Assembly (NCBI GenBank): GCA_963619325.1
Contig: CAVEVQ010000021.1
Coordinates: forward strand, 1-43,992
Length of the DNA: 43,992 nucleotides
DNA from: UBA1181 sp963619325
Lineage (GTDB): Bacteria; Bacteroidota; Bacteroidia; Bacteroidales; Paludibacteraceae
Reading direction: 5' to 3'
Shown here: piece by piece, positions 32,659 to 41,291 of the stretch
Layout of the letters: every line of letters starts with the position of its first letter
How positions within the stretch are numbered: the first letter of the stretch is position 1
The notes under the pieces: generated by a model
The model's database searches: none
The model's input: the letters and a program-made list of their open reading frames with translations, nothing else
What the model was told of the DNA's origin: nothing
Program-made: the position numbers and the translations under genes

Positions 32659-33552
32659 ATGTCACAAAATAAGTTCACTGGTTTGGGCATTGCCCTAATA
32701 ACTCCATTCAAAGAAGACGAGAGTATTGATTTTGATGCGTTAGGTAGATTGTTAGACTATCAGTTGCAGAACTCGATTGACTATCTCGTGGTGTTGGGAA
32801 CGACAGCGGAGACACCAACCCTTTCAGAGGCGGAAAAAAAAGATGTCTTGAAGTTTGTTCAAGAAAAGGTTAATGGCAGAGTGCCTATCGTTTTGGGATG
32901 TGGAGGAAATAACACGCGTGGCATTGTAAATACGTTGCAACACGATGATTTTACGGGCATCGACGCTATTCTTTCTGTTGTCCCTTATTACAATAAACCG
33001 TCTCAAGAAGGTATGTATCAGCACTATAAAGCTATTTCGGAGGCTTCTCCTGTCCCTGTCATTCTCTACAATGTGCCAGGTCGGACGGGCGTTAATATGT
33101 TGCCAGACACAACCATTAGAATCGCCCGCGAGTTTGATAATGTGGTCGCCATCAAAGAAGCTTGCGGTAATATGGACCAAATCAACGATATCATCAAGAG
33201 AAAACCAAAAGATTTTATGGTTATTTCTGGGGATGACGGCATCACTTACCCATTGATAACAATGGGTGCGAGTGGAGTTATTTCAGTGATTGGCAATGCT
33301 TTCCCGAAGGAATTTGGTCGGATGGTTCGCTTGGCTTTACAAGGTGAATATGAGCAAGCCAGAGAAATTCATCATAGATTTACGGATTTGTTCGACTTGC
33401 TTTTTGTGGATGGTAATCCGGCAGGTGCTAAATGTATGCTTTCTTTGATGGGCTACATTCAGAACAAGTTACGTCTGCCATTGGTGCCTACTCGTACGGT
33501 TACATACGAGAAAATCCGTGATGTGTTGAAAGGTTTAAATGTGAAGTGCTAA
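32659..33552 (+). CDS. dapA: 4-hydroxy-tetrahydrodipicolinate synthase DapA
   Basis: A 297-residue TIM-barrel aldolase that condenses pyruvate with aspartate semialdehyde in the lysine/diaminopimelate pathway, feeding both lysine and peptidoglycan. ATG at 32659 (MSQNKFTGLGIALITPF) is preferred; a TTG at 32638 adds seven residues and overlaps the likely start site of transcription. Schiff-base Lys166 (VVAIKEACGNM), Tyr137 in ILYNVPGRTG, GTTAETPTLS (48-57) and the GASGVISVIGNAFP block are all present. truA follows 21 bases later and is probably co-transcribed. Confidence 0.96.
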   Translation: MSQNKFTGLGIALITPFKEDESIDFDALGRLLDYQLQNSIDYLVVLGTTAETPTLSEAEKKDVLKFVQEKVNGRVPIVLGCGGNNTRGIVNTLQHDDFTGIDAILSVVPYYNKPSQEGMYQHYKAISEASPVPVILYNVPGRTGVNMLPDTTIRIAREFDNVVAIKEACGNMDQINDIIKRKPKDFMVISGDDGITYPLITMGASGVISVIGNAFPKEFGRMVRLALQGEYEQAREIHHRFTDLFDLLFVDGNPAGAKCMLSLMGYIQNKLRLPLVPTRTVTYEKIRDVLKGLNVKC

Positions 33553-33573
33553 GCAAGAAAGAAGATCGATTGG

Positions 33574-34302
33574 ATGCGCTATTTCCTGAAATTTGCTTAT
33601 AAGGGAACGAACTATCATGGGTGGCAGTCGCAACCTAATGATGTTTCGGTGCAGTCTGTTTTGACAGAAAAATTATCCTTAGTGCTGAGACATCCTGTTG
33701 AACTTGTCGGTGCGGGGCGAACCGATGCTGGTGTGCATGCAAGGTGTATGTACGCCCATTTTGACTTAAATGACGAAATTCAAGATACGTCGGGGATTGT
33801 GCACAAGATGAATAGTCTTCTCCCTTATGATATTGCAGTTGATGATTTGTTTCAGGTGGCAGATGATATGCACGCTCGTTTTAGTGCTAAATCTCGTACT
33901 TATCGATATTATGTGTCTACGAAGAAATCACCGTTTTTGAATGATTTGGCTGTTCGTTTTCTTTTTAATTTAGACATGGAGAAAATGAATGAGGCGGCTG
34001 CTAAGTTGTTGGGGTACAGGGATTTCACGAGCTTTTCAAAAGTACATACGGATGTGAAAACTAATGATTGTGATGTGTCGTATGCTAAGTGGGAGCGCAC
34101 TGAGGATATGATGGTATTCACGATTACGGCCAATCGTTTCTTGCGAAATATGGTAAGGGCGGTGGTGGGAACGCTTGTTGAGGTCGGAAAAGGGAAAATG
34201 ACAGTTAAACAGTTTTGCGAAGCGATAGAAAAGAAAAATCGATGTGCTGCGGGAATGTCTGTTCCCGCTTGTGGACTCTATTTGGAGGAAATTGTCTATT
34301 AG
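33574..34302 (+). CDS. truA: tRNA pseudouridine synthase A (positions 38-40)
   Basis: A 242-residue pseudouridine synthase that modifies U38-40 of the anticodon arm. Features: MRYFLKFAYKGTNYHGWQSQPN start, catalytic Asp51 in GAGRTDAGVHA, RYYVSTKKSPF, GYRDFTSFSK, and FLRNMVRAVVGTLVEVGKGKM near the end. Length is typical. It is the last gene of the rightward run that begins at rho; no strong terminator follows. Confidence 0.96.
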   Translation: MRYFLKFAYKGTNYHGWQSQPNDVSVQSVLTEKLSLVLRHPVELVGAGRTDAGVHARCMYAHFDLNDEIQDTSGIVHKMNSLLPYDIAVDDLFQVADDMHARFSAKSRTYRYYVSTKKSPFLNDLAVRFLFNLDMEKMNEAAAKLLGYRDFTSFSKVHTDVKTNDCDVSYAKWERTEDMMVFTITANRFLRNMVRAVVGTLVEVGKGKMTVKQFCEAIEKKNRCAAGMSVPACGLYLEEIVY

Positions 34303-34362
34303 ATTTATAGTCTTCTGTTCAAATAAGAACTGAAAAATTTATTAATAATTGCCAAAAAGCGT

Positions 34363-34402
34363 TAAATTCGCAAAAGTTATTGTGCGTTTTATATGCGCAA
34401 TA
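34363..34402 (+). promoter_or_regulatory. Candidate -7 element and leader hairpin upstream of the PorT-like gene
   Basis: TAAATTCG (34363-34370) is one base off TAnnTTTG. Eight bases later a 25-base imperfect hairpin (34378-34402, about ten pairs including two G-U) would form at the very 5' end of the mRNA. Its role, if any, is unknown. Confidence 0.3.
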
Positions 34403-34438
34403 GCTGAAGAAAAGGAATAAAACGAAAAAGAAGTAACC

Positions 34439-35158
34439 ATGAAGAGGTTTATATTCTCATTTATAGTGGCTTTGTCAGCGTTGGTGGCAAATGCGCAGAT
34501 GAATTTCAAGTATGATCCGTTCTGTGTCTTTAACGGGGTGCATTATTGGTTTGAGGCTGGTGTTGTGTATAGTAAGGTAAGCCTTAAAAGTGCGGACTAT
34601 AAGTTGGGTTATCGGGCAGGTTTTGGCGCTGATATTCCAATCTACTACTCTTCCGTTTCTTTCCTTCCTTCCGTAATGTTTGAGAGTAAGGGATTTAAGG
34701 ATTCTCGTGAGGATATGCATGGATATAAAAATCCAATTGATTATGAAGTTACGGCAATGTATGTTGAGGTTCCGTTGGATTTCTCATTCAACATTCCTTT
34801 TGGCAAGAAGTTTGGTATGCAGATCGCTGCAGGTCCCTATATTGGAATTGGAGTGGGCGGAAAATATACAATGTCGTGTGATGACCAACTTGATATTTAT
34901 GGAGCAAGAACTTTTGAGATGGATGTCTTCAAGGATGGTGCCACCGTCCAATATCCAGGAAAACCAATTTTTGAGGAAAATAAGCAGTTGTTAAAACGTT
35001 TTGATATTGGAGCGGATTTAGGTCTTCGTTTTATTATCATGAAGTATATAATGGTGAAGGTGAACGCTGAGCTCGGTTTCATCAATGCTAAAAAAGTGAA
35101 GGATGATATTGCATATCGCAATAGGTCATTCTCGGCAGGAATCGCTTTCCGTTATTAA
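34439..35158 (+). CDS. PorT-like outer-membrane beta-barrel protein
   Basis: A 239-residue exported protein with signal peptide MKRFIFSFIVALSALVANA, cleaved before Gln20. The mature part shows the small barrel pattern of the PorT/OMP_b-brl family: KLGYRAGFGADIPIYY, VSFLPSVMFESKGFK, TAMYVEVPLDFSFNIPFGKKFGMQIAAGPYIGIGVGGKY, RFDIGADLGLRFIIMKYIMVKVNAELGF, and a terminal aromatic RY that fits the BAM signal. In bacteria with type IX secretion PorT is a component, but many family members are generic small barrels, so no specific role is claimed. Monocistronic, closed by a terminator. Confidence 0.85.
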   Translation: MKRFIFSFIVALSALVANAQMNFKYDPFCVFNGVHYWFEAGVVYSKVSLKSADYKLGYRAGFGADIPIYYSSVSFLPSVMFESKGFKDSREDMHGYKNPIDYEVTAMYVEVPLDFSFNIPFGKKFGMQIAAGPYIGIGVGGKYTMSCDDQLDIYGARTFEMDVFKDGATVQYPGKPIFEENKQLLKRFDIGADLGLRFIIMKYIMVKVNAELGFINAKKVKDDIAYRNRSFSAGIAFRY

Positions 35159-35177
35159 AATCGTAAAATAAGAAGAG

Positions 35178-35206
35178 AGGGAGGTTGCTATGACGGCAGT
35201 CTCCCT
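35178..35206 (+). terminator. Rho-independent terminator after the PorT-like gene
   Basis: AGGGAG (35178-35183) pairs with CTCCCT (35201-35206), and the stem continues inward for six weaker pairs with three wobbles to a 5-base loop. A TTTTCC tail follows. Confidence 0.75.
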
Positions 35207-35236
35207 TTTCCTATTGTCAGAAAAAACTTTTTTCGC

Positions 35237-35244
35237 TATCTTCG
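35237..35244 (+). promoter_or_regulatory. Candidate -7 element for lepA
   Basis: TATCTTCG, one base off TAnnTTTG, 17 bases before the lepA ATG; a short leader of about ten bases is implied. Confidence 0.4.
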
Positions 35245-35261
35245 CATAAAAATATATTTGA

Positions 35262-37049
35262 ATGAAAAATATTCGTAATTTTTGTATTATAGCGCATATT
35301 GATCACGGTAAAAGTACCTTGGCGGATAGATTATTGGAATACACAAAAACAGTGACTGCCAAGGATATGCAGGCGCAGGTCTTGGATGATATGGAGTTGG
35401 AGCGGGAGCGTGGTATCACCATCAAGAGTCACGCCATACAGATGGACTATGAGTACAAGGGCGAAAAATATACACTTAACTTGATTGACACTCCTGGACA
35501 TGTTGATTTCTCGTACGAGGTGTCTCGCTCCATTGCAGCTTGCGAGGGGGCTTTGCTGATAGTTGATGCTGCTCAAGGTGTTCAGGCTCAAACTATTTCA
35601 AACCTTTATATGGCTTTGGAACATGATTTGGAGATTATTCCAATTATGAATAAGATAGATTTGCCTGGAGCGATGCCCGATGAGGTAGAGGATCAGATTG
35701 TTGACCTCTTAGGTTGCAGACCTGAAGATGTGATTCGGGCTAGTGGAAAGACGGGTGAAGGTGTATATGATATTTTGAACGCCATTGTAGAGCGTATCAA
35801 GCCACCTGTAGGAGACCCGGAAGCGCCTTTGCAGTGCCTTATCTTCGACTCTGTTTTTAATCCGTTTCGTGGAATCATTGCTTATTTTAAGATTGTAAAC
35901 GGAACGATTAAAACAGGTGATTTTGTGAAATTCGTATCAACGGAGAAAGAGTATTTGGCGGATGAAATAGGAATTCTCCGCTTGGATATGTCTCCTCAGA
36001 AGTCTCTGTCCGCCGGGAATGTGGGTTATATCATTTCTGGAATTAAGACATCTCGGGAGGTGAAGGTTGGAGACACGATTACGCATGTCGACAGTCCATG
36101 TTCAGAAGCAATCGCAGGTTTTGAAGAGGTGAAACCGATGGTTTTCGCAGGAGTATATCCTATTGAAACAGAGGATTTTGAGGATTTAAGGGCATCCATA
36201 GAAAAATTACAGCTGAATGACGCTTCGCTGACTTATCAGGCAGAATCGTCTTTGGCTTTAGGCTTTGGGTTTAGATGCGGATTCTTGGGAATGTTGCATA
36301 TGGAGATCATCCAGGAGCGTTTGGATCGCGAGTTCAATATGGATGTGATTACGACCGTTCCGAATGTAGAGTATGATGTCTATACGAAGAAAGGAGAGAA
36401 AATAGAGGTACATAATCCATCTGGATTGCCAGATTTGACATTGATAGAGAGAATAGAAGAACCTTATATTCGTGCTTCTGTTATCACATCAGCGGAGTAT
36501 ATAGGTGCGATTATGCAGCTATGCTTAGGTAAACGTGGAGAGTTGGTGCGTCAAGATTATGTTTCTGGCAATAGAGTGGAACTGATTTATGATATGCCCT
36601 TGGGTGAGATTGTTTTTGATTTCTATGATAAATTGAAGAGTATTTCAAAAGGATATGCTTCTTTTGATTATCATCCTAACGGAATGAGGGAGTCTAAATT
36701 GGTGAAATTAGATGTGTTGTTGAATGGAGAGGCTGTTGATGCCTTGTCTACTTTAACTCATTTTGACAATGCCTATACCCTTGGAAAACGAATGTGTGAG
36801 AAATTGAAGGAATTGATTCCAAGACAGCAGTTTGATGTTGCTATTCAAGCTGCTGTTGGTTCCAAGATTATCGCTCGGGAGACAATCAAGGCGGTAAGAA
36901 AAGATGTGACGGCAAAATGTTATGGAGGTGATATTTCTCGTAAACGAAAATTGTTGGAAAAGCAAAAAAGGGGAAAGAAGAGAATGAAGCAGATCGGAAC
37001 TGTTTCCGTTCCTCAGAAGGCTTTCTTGGAAGTGTTGAAATTAGACTAA
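35262..37049 (+). CDS. lepA: Elongation factor 4 (LepA)
   Basis: A 595-residue translational GTPase, normal length. G1 AHIDHGKST (11-19), G2 region ERGITIKSHAIQM, G3 DTPGHVDF, G4 NKIDLPGA, then EF-G-like domains and the LepA-specific C-terminal domain (GDISRKRKLLEKQKRGKKRMKQIGTVSVPQ). LepA acts on ribosomes during stress or 30S assembly and may back-translocate tRNAs. It is the first gene of a tightly spaced rightward unit: the TPR gene starts 24 bases after its stop, followed by a GH9 cellulase and a dehydrogenase. Confidence 0.98.
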   Translation: MKNIRNFCIIAHIDHGKSTLADRLLEYTKTVTAKDMQAQVLDDMELERERGITIKSHAIQMDYEYKGEKYTLNLIDTPGHVDFSYEVSRSIAACEGALLIVDAAQGVQAQTISNLYMALEHDLEIIPIMNKIDLPGAMPDEVEDQIVDLLGCRPEDVIRASGKTGEGVYDILNAIVERIKPPVGDPEAPLQCLIFDSVFNPFRGIIAYFKIVNGTIKTGDFVKFVSTEKEYLADEIGILRLDMSPQKSLSAGNVGYIISGIKTSREVKVGDTITHVDSPCSEAIAGFEEVKPMVFAGVYPIETEDFEDLRASIEKLQLNDASLTYQAESSLALGFGFRCGFLGMLHMEIIQERLDREFNMDVITTVPNVEYDVYTKKGEKIEVHNPSGLPDLTLIERIEEPYIRASVITSAEYIGAIMQLCLGKRGELVRQDYVSGNRVELIYDMPLGEIVFDFYDKLKSISKGYASFDYHPNGMRESKLVKLDVLLNGEAVDALSTLTHFDNAYTLGKRMCEKLKELIPRQQFDVAIQAAVGSKIIARETIKAVRKDVTAKCYGGDISRKRKLLEKQKRGKKRMKQIGTVSVPQKAFLEVLKLD

Positions 37050-37073
37050 ATAGAAGAATCGAAGATAACGGGT

Positions 37074-38792
37074 ATGATAGACAAGATATCAGAGTTGTTT
37101 AAGGGAGATTTCGGAACGAAAGTCGTGTCGGTCAGCAAAGTGTTCATCGGACTATTTAAAAAATTAAACATAGAATACGAACAAGTTGGTGACAATGATG
37201 ATGTTACTGCGTATCGCTTTCAGTATCAAGGAGAGATTTTTGTCGCTGTAGCTCCTAAAACGAGTAATTACAATGCGAGAGTGCTCATGCCTAATATACT
37301 GTCTGTGGACAACGATTACTATCAAGTCGTATCCTACATGATTAATGATATGAATCGTGATTTGTCACCAGAAGCAAACGCCTCGTTTACCTACGATGAA
37401 AAGGAGAATAGGTATGTTGCGGATGTGGTTTGCCCGATTTATTTCATTGGTTTGATAGAAAAAGATAAGCAGACTTTCACAGAGTTGTTGTCTTTTATGT
37501 TTGAGTATCGTCGGATTTTTTTTGAAAAATATCAAAATTTAGAAGAGGTATTTGATAAAAATAAGAAAAGAGATATATTTGAAGATTCGGAACGCTCCCG
37601 TAGGACAGCTTATCTTATCTTGGAGCATGAGATGAAGGTTTGCGATCAGACGGAATTCGGAGATGGCAAGTTTAGGCACTTCAAATTGACGCCTAAGGAT
37701 GTTTTTTCTATTCCAAATTACGTTATTGAAGAGGCATCTATCGATGAGATATCAATGACGCGGGTTCATCAGTCTATTTTGAATCTGAAAAAGGAAGAGT
37801 ATGGAACGTTTGATGTCGCCGACTATCTTCGACGGAACAGAAGAGAAGAGAGAACGAAGAATGAGCAAAAAAAAGGTAGCGATTATCTAATAAGCGTCAC
37901 ACAAACTGATGGATCTGTCTATTCTGCCTATTTTGCGTGGCAGTCGGAGTCGAAGGTGTCAGACTATTATAAGTTGAATGTAAGTGTTCCTTCGGCTATA
38001 GAAAAAAAATATCGTGAGCGTGAGTCTTCGATGGGCTATGAATCGATTTATGTCGTAGATAAATCGGAGACGAACAATTCTGCTGAAGTGCGCTATATGA
38101 TTGAGGATGCGAATGATAAAATCAAAGCGGGGAAAGCAGAAGATTTGACGGTAGAGCAACGTTCGCTGATTGATTTTATCGGTTGGAGTATTGCCAGTGA
38201 TATCTATTGGGGCTTGAAGTATTTTCATAATGGCAGTTATCTACAGGCTATAAAACACTTGGAGTGTGTTACGGAAGTGTGGAGATCTCATATAGATGAG
38301 TTTGGCGAAAAGCAGTTGAATGTGGCGATGGAAGTCTATTTCAAATTGGGCTATGCGTATGCGTCTTTGAAAATCTATTCAAAGGCATTGTACTATTTGG
38401 AATTTTCCTATGCGATGGGGTCTATTAATGGGTCATGTGAGTATATCAATTGTTTGCTGATGACCGATGATTGGCGTGCGATGTCGACTATTGATCGACA
38501 GTTGGAGATGGTACTTGACAGATTGCCTGACGATGATGAAGAGGATGGAGACGATGATATCAATGAGAGATTGTATGATTATCGTGATTTCCTTTATAGA
38601 AGTAAAGTAAGGTTGATGATTTGTAAACCGTCACTTTGGAATGACGCAGAGAAACTACTTTCTGAGCTGAGCAATAGCGAGGATGAGGGTATGAAGTCTT
38701 TTGCAGAAGAGGAGATTGCATTGTTGGCAGATTTAAAGAAACGTAAAGAGGAATTTGATAAAAAGGAAGAACAAGAAAAGAAAGAGACATAG
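37074..38792 (+). CDS. Uncharacterised TPR-type protein (possible YbjN-like N-terminus)
   Basis: A 572-residue soluble protein with no signal peptide. I do not recognise a named family with confidence. Residues 1-160 alternate strands and helices in a way that resembles YbjN/type III chaperone-like folds (AYRFQYQGEIFVAVAPKT, YYQVVSYMINDMNRDL). The middle includes a charged helical stretch (LRRNRREERTKNEQKK). Residues 375-470 look like TPR helices (GLKYFHNGSYLQAIKHLE, AMEVYFKLGYAYASLKIYSKALYYLEFSYAMG). An acidic run DDDEEDGDDD occurs near 485, and the C-terminus is Lys/Glu-rich coiled coil. It sits between lepA and a secreted cellulase gene with gaps of 24 and 22-28 bases, so it is co-transcribed, but its job is unknown. 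Confidence 0.7.
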   Translation: MIDKISELFKGDFGTKVVSVSKVFIGLFKKLNIEYEQVGDNDDVTAYRFQYQGEIFVAVAPKTSNYNARVLMPNILSVDNDYYQVVSYMINDMNRDLSPEANASFTYDEKENRYVADVVCPIYFIGLIEKDKQTFTELLSFMFEYRRIFFEKYQNLEEVFDKNKKRDIFEDSERSRRTAYLILEHEMKVCDQTEFGDGKFRHFKLTPKDVFSIPNYVIEEASIDEISMTRVHQSILNLKKEEYGTFDVADYLRRNRREERTKNEQKKGSDYLISVTQTDGSVYSAYFAWQSESKVSDYYKLNVSVPSAIEKKYRERESSMGYESIYVVDKSETNNSAEVRYMIEDANDKIKAGKAEDLTVEQRSLIDFIGWSIASDIYWGLKYFHNGSYLQAIKHLECVTEVWRSHIDEFGEKQLNVAMEVYFKLGYAYASLKIYSKALYYLEFSYAMGSINGSCEYINCLLMTDDWRAMSTIDRQLEMVLDRLPDDDEEDGDDDINERLYDYRDFLYRSKVRLMICKPSLWNDAEKLLSELSNSEDEGMKSFAEEEIALLADLKKRKEEFDKKEEQEKKET

Positions 38793-38820
38793 TAGTGACA
38801 ATCCTTAAAAATAAATGTTT

Positions 38821-40521
38821 ATGAAACGATTGGATTTTTTGGCTTTTATGTTGTCAGTTGTGCAGATTGCTTTTGCACAGTCTTTTGTACGAGTGAATCA
38901 AGTCGGGTATGCAGTAGGAATGCCCAAAGTGGCGACTGTTGCTAACCTTGAAGCAACTTTCTTTGAGTTGAAGGATGCCAAGAGTAATGAGGTTGTCTAT
39001 AAAGGAAATTTAGGTAAAAGTGCATTCTGGATTTATTCACGAGAAACGATCCAGTCTGCTGATTTTTCGGATTTCAATCAAGAAGGAACATATTATATGG
39101 AAGTTAACGATGAGAAGTCGTTTCCTTTCGTGATTGGAAATGCAGATAGTCTTTATTCAGATTTGACGAAGGCGACAATGCGTGCGTTCTATTATTGGCG
39201 AGCATCTACACCTATTGAAAAACCTTATTCTGTATTTCGGGGGGTGGATTATTCAAGAAAATCCGGTCATCCAGATACGTTGGTGTATATTCATCAGTCA
39301 GCGTCTTCGGAGCAACGGCGCGCAATGTCAACCCTTTCATCTCCTGGCGGTTGGTATGATGCGGGAGATTTCGGGAAATATGTTGTAAATGCGGGGATCA
39401 CGCTTCATCAGTTAGTATCGTCTTATGAGTTTTACCCAAAATACTACAAGAATCTTTCATTGAATATTCCACGAAAGGAAAAGAGTCTGTCGTGTGATTT
39501 TTTAGAAGAGTTGAAGTGGGAGTATGATTGGCTTTTCACGATGCAAGACCCTAATGATGGAGGCGTTTATCATAAATTGACCTCGTTGCAGTTTTGTGAA
39601 TACATAATGCCAGAGTTTGATGACAATGACAGGTTTATGATGGCAAAATCAACTGCGGCTACATTAGATTTTGTTGCAGAGATGGCGATGGGTGCAAGAG
39701 TATTCAGGAAAGAAAATCCCGAGTATGCGTTGAAGGCACTGAAGGCAGCGGAAAAGGCTTGGAATTGGGCGATGAATAATCCATCTGTTTATTTTAATAA
39801 TCCTCCTGATGTTTTTACTGGAGGATATGAAGATGGATCTGTAGACGATGAATTGTTCTGGGCTGCTACGGAGATGTTCATAACCACGGGAGAAAAGAAA
39901 TATTTTGAGAAAATGGATTTTTTCCAAAAGTTTGATACACCATCGTGGCACAATGTAAACACTTTAGGACTGATAACTTTGATGGCTCATAAGGATGAGT
40001 TGCCTAATTATGTGGATGTAGATAAGATAGATGCAAAGTTTAAGGGGGTTGCGGTATCTCTTTACAATAGTTTTAAGTTTTCTCCAGGTCGAGTGGCTTT
40101 GAAAAAATTTGTTTGGGGAGGAAACGGAGATGTTGCTTCTAATGGTGCGATCTTAGGATTGGCGTATAGACTCTATAAGGATGATAAATTCAAGGAGGCA
40201 ATGTTTGCTAATCTTGATTATCTATTGGGCGCAAACCCAACGGAATACTCATTCATATCAGGTTTTGGAAAGAAGTATCCAATGCGTTTACATGATCGTC
40301 GCTGTATGGCGGATGGTATTGACGAACCTATACCTGGGTATTTGGCAGGAGGTCCTAATGATAGTGAAATGGCAGATTGTGGTAAGCAAAATTATCCGTC
40401 TTCTGCTCCGGCTCGTTGTTATTTAGATGAATCATGTAGTTATTCCACGAATGAGGTTGCGATTAATTGGAATGCTCCGTTGGTGTTGCTGATTTCAATG
40501 ATAGAGAATATAGATAAATGA
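38821..40521 (+). CDS. Glycoside hydrolase family 9 endoglucanase with N-terminal Ig-like domain
   Basis: A 566-residue secreted enzyme. ATG at 38821 (MKRLDFLAFMLSVVQIAFAQ) begins a signal peptide ending near Gln20; ATG at 38815 adds two residues. Residues 21-105 are the CelD_N Ig-like domain (SFVRVNQVGYAVGMPKVATV). The catalytic (alpha/alpha)6 barrel follows: SPGGWYDAGDFGKYVVN with the paired Asp180 and Asp183 that activate water, WEYDWLFTMQDPNDGGVYHKLT, LGANPTEYSFISGFG, RLHDRR, and the C-terminal catalytic acid Glu in TNEVAINWNAPLV. GH9 enzymes cut beta-1,4-glucan; some members of this layout act on cello-oligosaccharides or mixed-linkage glucan. No SusCD pair or other CAZyme is near, so it is not part of a polysaccharide utilisation locus here. 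Confidence 0.93.
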   Translation: MKRLDFLAFMLSVVQIAFAQSFVRVNQVGYAVGMPKVATVANLEATFFELKDAKSNEVVYKGNLGKSAFWIYSRETIQSADFSDFNQEGTYYMEVNDEKSFPFVIGNADSLYSDLTKATMRAFYYWRASTPIEKPYSVFRGVDYSRKSGHPDTLVYIHQSASSEQRRAMSTLSSPGGWYDAGDFGKYVVNAGITLHQLVSSYEFYPKYYKNLSLNIPRKEKSLSCDFLEELKWEYDWLFTMQDPNDGGVYHKLTSLQFCEYIMPEFDDNDRFMMAKSTAATLDFVAEMAMGARVFRKENPEYALKALKAAEKAWNWAMNNPSVYFNNPPDVFTGGYEDGSVDDELFWAATEMFITTGEKKYFEKMDFFQKFDTPSWHNVNTLGLITLMAHKDELPNYVDVDKIDAKFKGVAVSLYNSFKFSPGRVALKKFVWGGNGDVASNGAILGLAYRLYKDDKFKEAMFANLDYLLGANPTEYSFISGFGKKYPMRLHDRRCMADGIDEPIPGYLAGGPNDSEMADCGKQNYPSSAPARCYLDESCSYSTNEVAINWNAPLVLLISMIENIDK

Positions 40522-41267
40522 AAGTGATGAAAAAATCTGCAATTATAGTTGGTGCTACCTCGGGTATTGGCTTAGAGGTAGCACGGGTATTGGCATCTAA
40601 AGGTTGGACTCTTGGTTTGGCAGGTCGAAGAGAAAATCGTTTGCTTGAAATTGCTAAAGAGTTACCGCAAGTGAAAGTTTTCCGCAGGATTGATATAACA
40701 CAAGTGGATGCAACATCTGTTTTGCAAGAAATGATTGAAGAATTGGATGGAGTTAACCTCTATTTTCATTCGTCTGGTATTGGCTATCAAAATCTTGATT
40801 TAGAAGAGGATAAAGAGTTGCGAACAACAGAGACTAATGTTGTTGGCTTTACTCGAATGATAACGTTTATGTTCCATTATTTTGCAGAACACCCAGAATC
40901 AGATGGTCATATTGCGGCCATCAGTTCGATTGCGGGAACGATGGGGTTGGGTGCCGCACCCGCTTATTCTTCTACTAAAAGATATCAAAGCCAGTATTTA
41001 GAGTGTTTGCAGCAGTTGTCGAATATGAGGAAGTTAAACATTCGGTTTACAGATATTCGTCCAGGCTTTGTTTCAACAGATTTACTGACGGATAATTACC
41101 CTATGCAGCTACAGGTAGCGCAAGTAGCTAAGAACATTGTCTATGCTTTAGAACGCAAAAAGTCGGTTTGCATAATAGATTGGAAATATCGGATTTTAGT
41201 CGCATTTTGGCGATTATTACCTAGATGTGTTTGGGTGAAACTGAAAGTGTCTACTAAAAAGATATAG
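40518..41267 (+). CDS. Short-chain dehydrogenase/reductase
   Basis: A 249-residue classical SDR. Its ATG overlaps the GH9 stop (ATGA), so translation is coupled; ATG at 40527 (MKKSAII) is an alternative. Cofactor motif GATSGIG (12-18) after a short strand; AGRRENR favours NADP; the catalytic set is Ser136/137, Tyr150 and Lys154 (SSIAG ... YSSTK). The C-terminus ends in a hydrophobic and basic tail (WKYRILVAFWRLLPRCVWVKLKVSTKK) that might associate with membrane. The substrate is unknown; sugar or lipid carbonyls are typical. Its coupling to a cellulase gene is unexpected. It converges on the LysR gene with only 24 bases between stops and no terminator. Confidence 0.9.
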   Translation: MKVMKKSAIIVGATSGIGLEVARVLASKGWTLGLAGRRENRLLEIAKELPQVKVFRRIDITQVDATSVLQEMIEELDGVNLYFHSSGIGYQNLDLEEDKELRTTETNVVGFTRMITFMFHYFAEHPESDGHIAAISSIAGTMGLGAAPAYSSTKRYQSQYLECLQQLSNMRKLNIRFTDIRPGFVSTDLLTDNYPMQLQVAQVAKNIVYALERKKSVCIIDWKYRILVAFWRLLPRCVWVKLKVSTKKI

Positions 41268-41291
41268 TAGATATGAGAAAAGGAGGGGTTG

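Noticed and set aside
38821..40521. A polysaccharide utilisation locus around the GH9 gene.
   Set aside because: No SusC, SusD, hybrid two-component regulator or other carbohydrate enzyme lies nearby; the neighbours are lepA, a TPR protein and an SDR.
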